Assembly: GCA_009923685.1 (NCBI GenBank)
Contig: RFTA01000015.1
Location: 1 to 9,589, forward strand
From: Actinomycetota bacterium
GTDB lineage: Bacteria; Actinomycetota; Acidimicrobiia; Acidimicrobiales; Ilumatobacteraceae
Direction: 5' to 3'
Length of the DNA: 9,589 nt
A program made the translations under genes and the position numbers. The notes below the pieces were generated by a model. It worked only from the letters and a program-made list of their open reading frames with translations. It was not told the origin of the DNA and ran no database searches. This document shows positions 7,489 to 9,589 of this stretch, piece by piece; positions within the stretch are counted from its first letter, which is position 1, and each line of letters opens with the position of its first letter.

Positions 7489-9213
7489 TTACTTAGTCGA
7501 CCAAACGCCTGTCCAGTCGATGCCGAAGTTTGTGATCAAACGACGAGGACCACCCGCTGCAAGACCCAATTCACCAACACCGCCGAGCTTGTTGTAGCTC
7601 AACGTGTATTGCAAGAACGAGATGTTTGCTACGTGTGCTTCTTTTTGCAACTGTTCAGTCGCTTGCTGATACAACTTCTTGGCCTTTGCCGCATTCGGCT
7701 CGGCCCGCGCTGCAAACAACAAGTTCTCGCTCACTTCATCTTTGAATGATGAAATGTTCAAGATGCTGTAGAAAATCTGCAGACCGGCCAAAGCTGGTGA
7801 AAGTTTGGCTGCGCCACGCAAGAAGTGCGTTGGGTTGCCACCCGATGTGTCGCTCACGATGAACGGAACGATGAACGCAGTTCCCGTACCTTCCATCAAC
7901 AACAACGGCAACATCTGGTATTGCATCGGGAATGCCTTTTGAATGGCCTCTGCCGTTGTTTGCGACAACAGGTTGACCTTCATACCAGCCGCTTCAGCCA
8001 TTTCTTTCATCAACTGCGCGTTTGCGGTCGAGTCTGCTGACGCACTGACGTAAGGAAGGCTGAATTCAAGTGCCTTGCCAGTCTCTGCTGTGTATGCGGC
8101 TACATATTCTTTGGCCTTCTTCAGGTCATAGCCCGCATAGCCCTTCTTGTTGTACATGATGTTGTTCGGTCCGACGATCGAATCTGGAACTGTGCCCAAA
8201 CCTTTTTGACGAACTTTCAACCACTTTGCGCGGTCTAGCGAGTGCGAGAACGCAAGACGTGCGTTCTTGCTGCTAAATGGTGCGACCTTGTGGTTCAACC
8301 AAATTGTTGGATAGTAATCAAGCGGTGAACTAATAGTTGTCACTTTCTTGTCTTTTTGCAGGGCAAGAATTTGCTTGGCTTCTGATGCCGACGAGAACAT
8401 CGTCGCCGCAAGCGAACCGCTCTTCACGCCGCTAACACGTGGTTGCGCGTCTGGCAAGAACGTGAACGTGATGCCGTCAAGGTATGGCAAAGCGCCACCC
8501 TTGGCGTCTTTGCGCCAATAGTTTTCGTTCTTGGCTACTACAAGTTCAGTCAACTTGTGCGAAACATATTTGAACGCACCAGTACCAACCGGAACTGTCG
8601 AACATGTAGCGCCTGTGATTTGACCGACTGAACGTACAAAGTTTCGACCCGATGCGTAGAGCGAATCTGGATAGTTGGCCTCAGCGTTATAAAGCTTGAC
8701 GGTTACCGACATTGCACCAGTCTGAATTACGTCAGCAATGTTCGCCGAGAAACCTGCACCAGTGCCAGATGATGGCGACTTTGGAGTTTTGCCAATCAAA
8801 CCGTTGAGATACAACGCACCGCGTGAAGCCTGCAAGTTCAAAAGAAGTGCAGTGCCGTCGACAGGTGTGCCGTCATGAAACTTGATACCGTCACGAACAA
8901 CGAGGTTCCAAGTTTTGTAGTCGGCGCTGTGCTCGAATGACTTGAGCACGTAGGGCACGATCTTGCCATCGGCGCGTTGCTCTACCCAAGTTTCATAGAT
9001 TGTGCGAGCGCCCATCAATGCCGAGTTAGCCAAGTTGTCTGCCATACAGAAACCTGGGAACGAGTCGAAAATACCTACTGTGATATTTCCGCCACGCTTC
9101 GGTGTGCTGGCACCCGAGGCACCGCTGGTTGTTACTTGACTGAGCGACGCAACAAGCGCGATTGCCATTACGGCAGCGACCTTGCGGCGACCTCCTGTGA
9201 ATAACTTCTTCAT
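7489..9213 (-). CDS. ABC transporter substrate-binding protein, family 5
   Basis: The extracytoplasmic receptor that captures the ligand and delivers it to the permeases, 574 residues. A Sec signal peptide is clear: KK..RRK at 2-11, a hydrophobic core at 12-24, and probable cleavage near GASGAS at 31-36. The mature part starts KRGGNITVGIFDSFPG, then IYETWVEQRADGKIVPYVLKS and IKFHDGTPVDG at 111-121. These are hallmarks of the SBP_bac_5 family (OppA, DppA, NikA). There is no cysteine near the signal cleavage region; the first is Cys56 in the mature domain, so it does not look like a standard lipoprotein. The ligand is probably a peptide but could be another solute, since this family has diverse substrates. 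The start is ATG with an AAGGGGGA-type SD about 8 nt upstream. It is the first gene of the transporter operon, with its own predicted promoter. Confidence 0.94.
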   Translation of the reverse strand: MKKLFTGGRRKVAAVMAIALVASLSQVTTSGASGASTPKRGGNITVGIFDSFPGFCMADNLANSALMGARTIYETWVEQRADGKIVPYVLKSFEHSADYKTWNLVVRDGIKFHDGTPVDGTALLLNLQASRGALYLNGLIGKTPKSPSSGTGAGFSANIADVIQTGAMSVTVKLYNAEANYPDSLYASGRNFVRSVGQITGATCSTVPVGTGAFKYVSHKLTELVVAKNENYWRKDAKGGALPYLDGITFTFLPDAQPRVSGVKSGSLAATMFSSASEAKQILALQKDKKVTTISSPLDYYPTIWLNHKVAPFSSKNARLAFSHSLDRAKWLKVRQKGLGTVPDSIVGPNNIMYNKKGYAGYDLKKAKEYVAAYTAETGKALEFSLPYVSASADSTANAQLMKEMAEAAGMKVNLLSQTTAEAIQKAFPMQYQMLPLLLMEGTGTAFIVPFIVSDTSGGNPTHFLRGAAKLSPALAGLQIFYSILNISSFKDEVSENLLFAARAEPNAAKAKKLYQQATEQLQKEAHVANISFLQYTLSYNKLGGVGELGLAAGGPRRLITNFGIDWTGVWSTK

Positions 9214-9217
9214 TAGT

Positions 9218-9237
9218 TATTTCCCCCTTCGGAAATA
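9218..9237 (-). promoter_or_regulatory. Small hairpin holding the ribosome-binding site of the binding-protein gene
   Basis: TATTTCC at 9218-9224 and GGAAATA at 9231-9237 are perfect inverted copies separated by six bases. In the minus-strand message the purine-rich SD (AAGGGGGA) spans the loop and the 3' arm. The stem has only two G-C pairs, so it would be weak. A role in tuning translation is inference. Confidence 0.35.
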
Positions 9238-9256
9238 GGCATTGGGCCTTGTCGCC

Positions 9257-9285
9257 ACGCTACCTTGCACACATCACTGTGTCAA
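9257..9285 (-). promoter_or_regulatory. Predicted sigma70-type promoter of the transporter operon
   Basis: On the minus strand there is a perfect -35 hexamer TTGACA (9285-9280), a 17-bp spacer and TAGCGT (9262-9257). TAGCGT keeps the important T, A and final T of the -10 box. Transcription would start near 9250 and give a leader of about 37 nt before the binding-protein ATG. The site lies in the only sizeable gap in front of the operon. Confidence 0.6.
9269..9282. promoter_or_regulatory. Candidate operator palindrome within the promoter
   Basis: ACACA and TGTGT form a perfect inverted pair with a 4-base centre (TCAC). The pair overlaps the -35 box and the start of the spacer. A protein bound here would block RNA polymerase. 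The arms are short, so chance is possible, and no regulator gene is present in the window. Confidence 0.3.
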
Positions 9286-9314
9286 AGGTAACTATTTGTG
9301 AAAACTTGGCAGAT

Positions 9315-9589
9315 CTACGCCAATTTGGCTTTAACCAAATTGGCTATTTTTGCGCCATCGGCTCCCGCGCCTGCTTTCGCCCGCACTGCTTTAACTACCG
9401 CACCCATCGCCTTTGGCCCAGTCAGCCCCTGATTTGCCGACTCGGCAATTGCTGATTCAATGATCTTTTCAAGCTCTGCATCGCTCATCTGAGCCGGCAA
9501 ATATCGCTCTAGAACCCCACGTTCTGCCCGCTCGGCGGCTTCGGCATCATGGCGACCTGCTTCCTTATATATGTCTGCAGATTCGGCAC
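9315..9589 (-). CDS. GatB/YqeY domain protein, 5' end outside window
   Basis: The C-terminal 91 residues, followed by a TAG stop. The frame is open to the right edge and reads AESADIYKEAGRHDAEAAE, then ERGVLERYLPAQMSDAELE, then GLTGPKAMGAVVKAVRAKAGAGADGAKIANLVKAKLA. The motifs LERYLPAQMSDAEL, GPKAMG and the ending GADGAKIANLV are typical of the YqeY family. The family shares the tRNA-binding tail domain of the amidotransferase subunit GatB, and its own role is poorly defined. In relatives the whole protein is about 150 residues, so about 60 are missing here. A shorter start at the TTG at 9500 would cut into the conserved LERYLPAQ block, so it is not the true start. The gene is separated from the transporter operon by about 100 bp and a promoter. 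Confidence 0.9.
   Translation of the reverse strand, partial: AESADIYKEAGRHDAEAAERAERGVLERYLPAQMSDAELEKIIESAIAESANQGLTGPKAMGAVVKAVRAKAGAGADGAKIANLVKAKLA
9319..9344. repeat. 10-bp inverted repeat at the 3' end of the YqeY-type gene
   Basis: GCCAATTTGG at 9319-9328 and CCAAATTGGC at 9335-9344 are perfect inverted copies with a 6-base loop, lying inside the last codons of the gene. On the plus strand the stem is followed by TATTTTT, so it resembles a terminator for transcription entering from the left. On the minus strand no T-run follows. It may stabilise the 3' end of the message. Confidence 0.45.

Overview
The window looks like a piece of an actinobacterial chromosome or metagenome contig. 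GC content is moderate, TTG is a common Leu codon, and the genes run in tight operons with stop/start overlaps. The phylum is inferred from general protein character and sequence style; I cannot fix a genus. Every gene I can support lies on the minus strand, so the window reads from its right end to its left end. I find no tRNA, rRNA, CRISPR array, transposase or integrase.

Right end (9315-9589): the C-terminal part of a GatB/YqeY-domain protein, cut by the window edge. A gap of about 100 bp follows. It holds a good predicted sigma70-type promoter (TTGACA, 17 bp, TAGCGT) with a short palindrome inside it, then a Shine-Dalgarno (SD) sequence lying in a small hairpin.

Centre (9213 down to 3582): a complete Opp/Dpp-type ABC importer in the order substrate-binding protein, terminator hairpin, permease B, permease C, ATPase D, ATPase F. 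The terminator right after the binding-protein gene probably keeps that gene's transcript in excess and lets part of transcription continue into the four membrane and ATPase genes. Those four genes overlap one another by 1 to 8 nt, so they are probably translationally coupled. The binding protein captures the ligand outside the membrane, B and C form the channel, and D and F hydrolyse ATP. Peptides are the default ligand, but the sequence does not prove it.

Downstream (3546-2608) and probably co-transcribed: an intact nucleoside hydrolase of the IunH type, which suggests a link between uptake and nucleoside salvage. Next (2576-975) is a 533-residue polytopic membrane protein with a GT-C-like DDW motif in its first loop, of unknown function. 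Last, running off the left edge, is arginyl-tRNA synthetase.

The oddest point is the junction on the left. A perfect 23-bp direct repeat forms the 3' ends of both the nucleoside hydrolase gene and the membrane-protein gene, so two unrelated proteins end in the same seven residues, IRACPER. Immediately beyond the second copy, argS lacks about its first 50 codons. This may be a real insertion or rearrangement, or an assembly join at a short repeat. The rest of the window is a conventional transporter operon, and I do not see convincing evidence for a new system.
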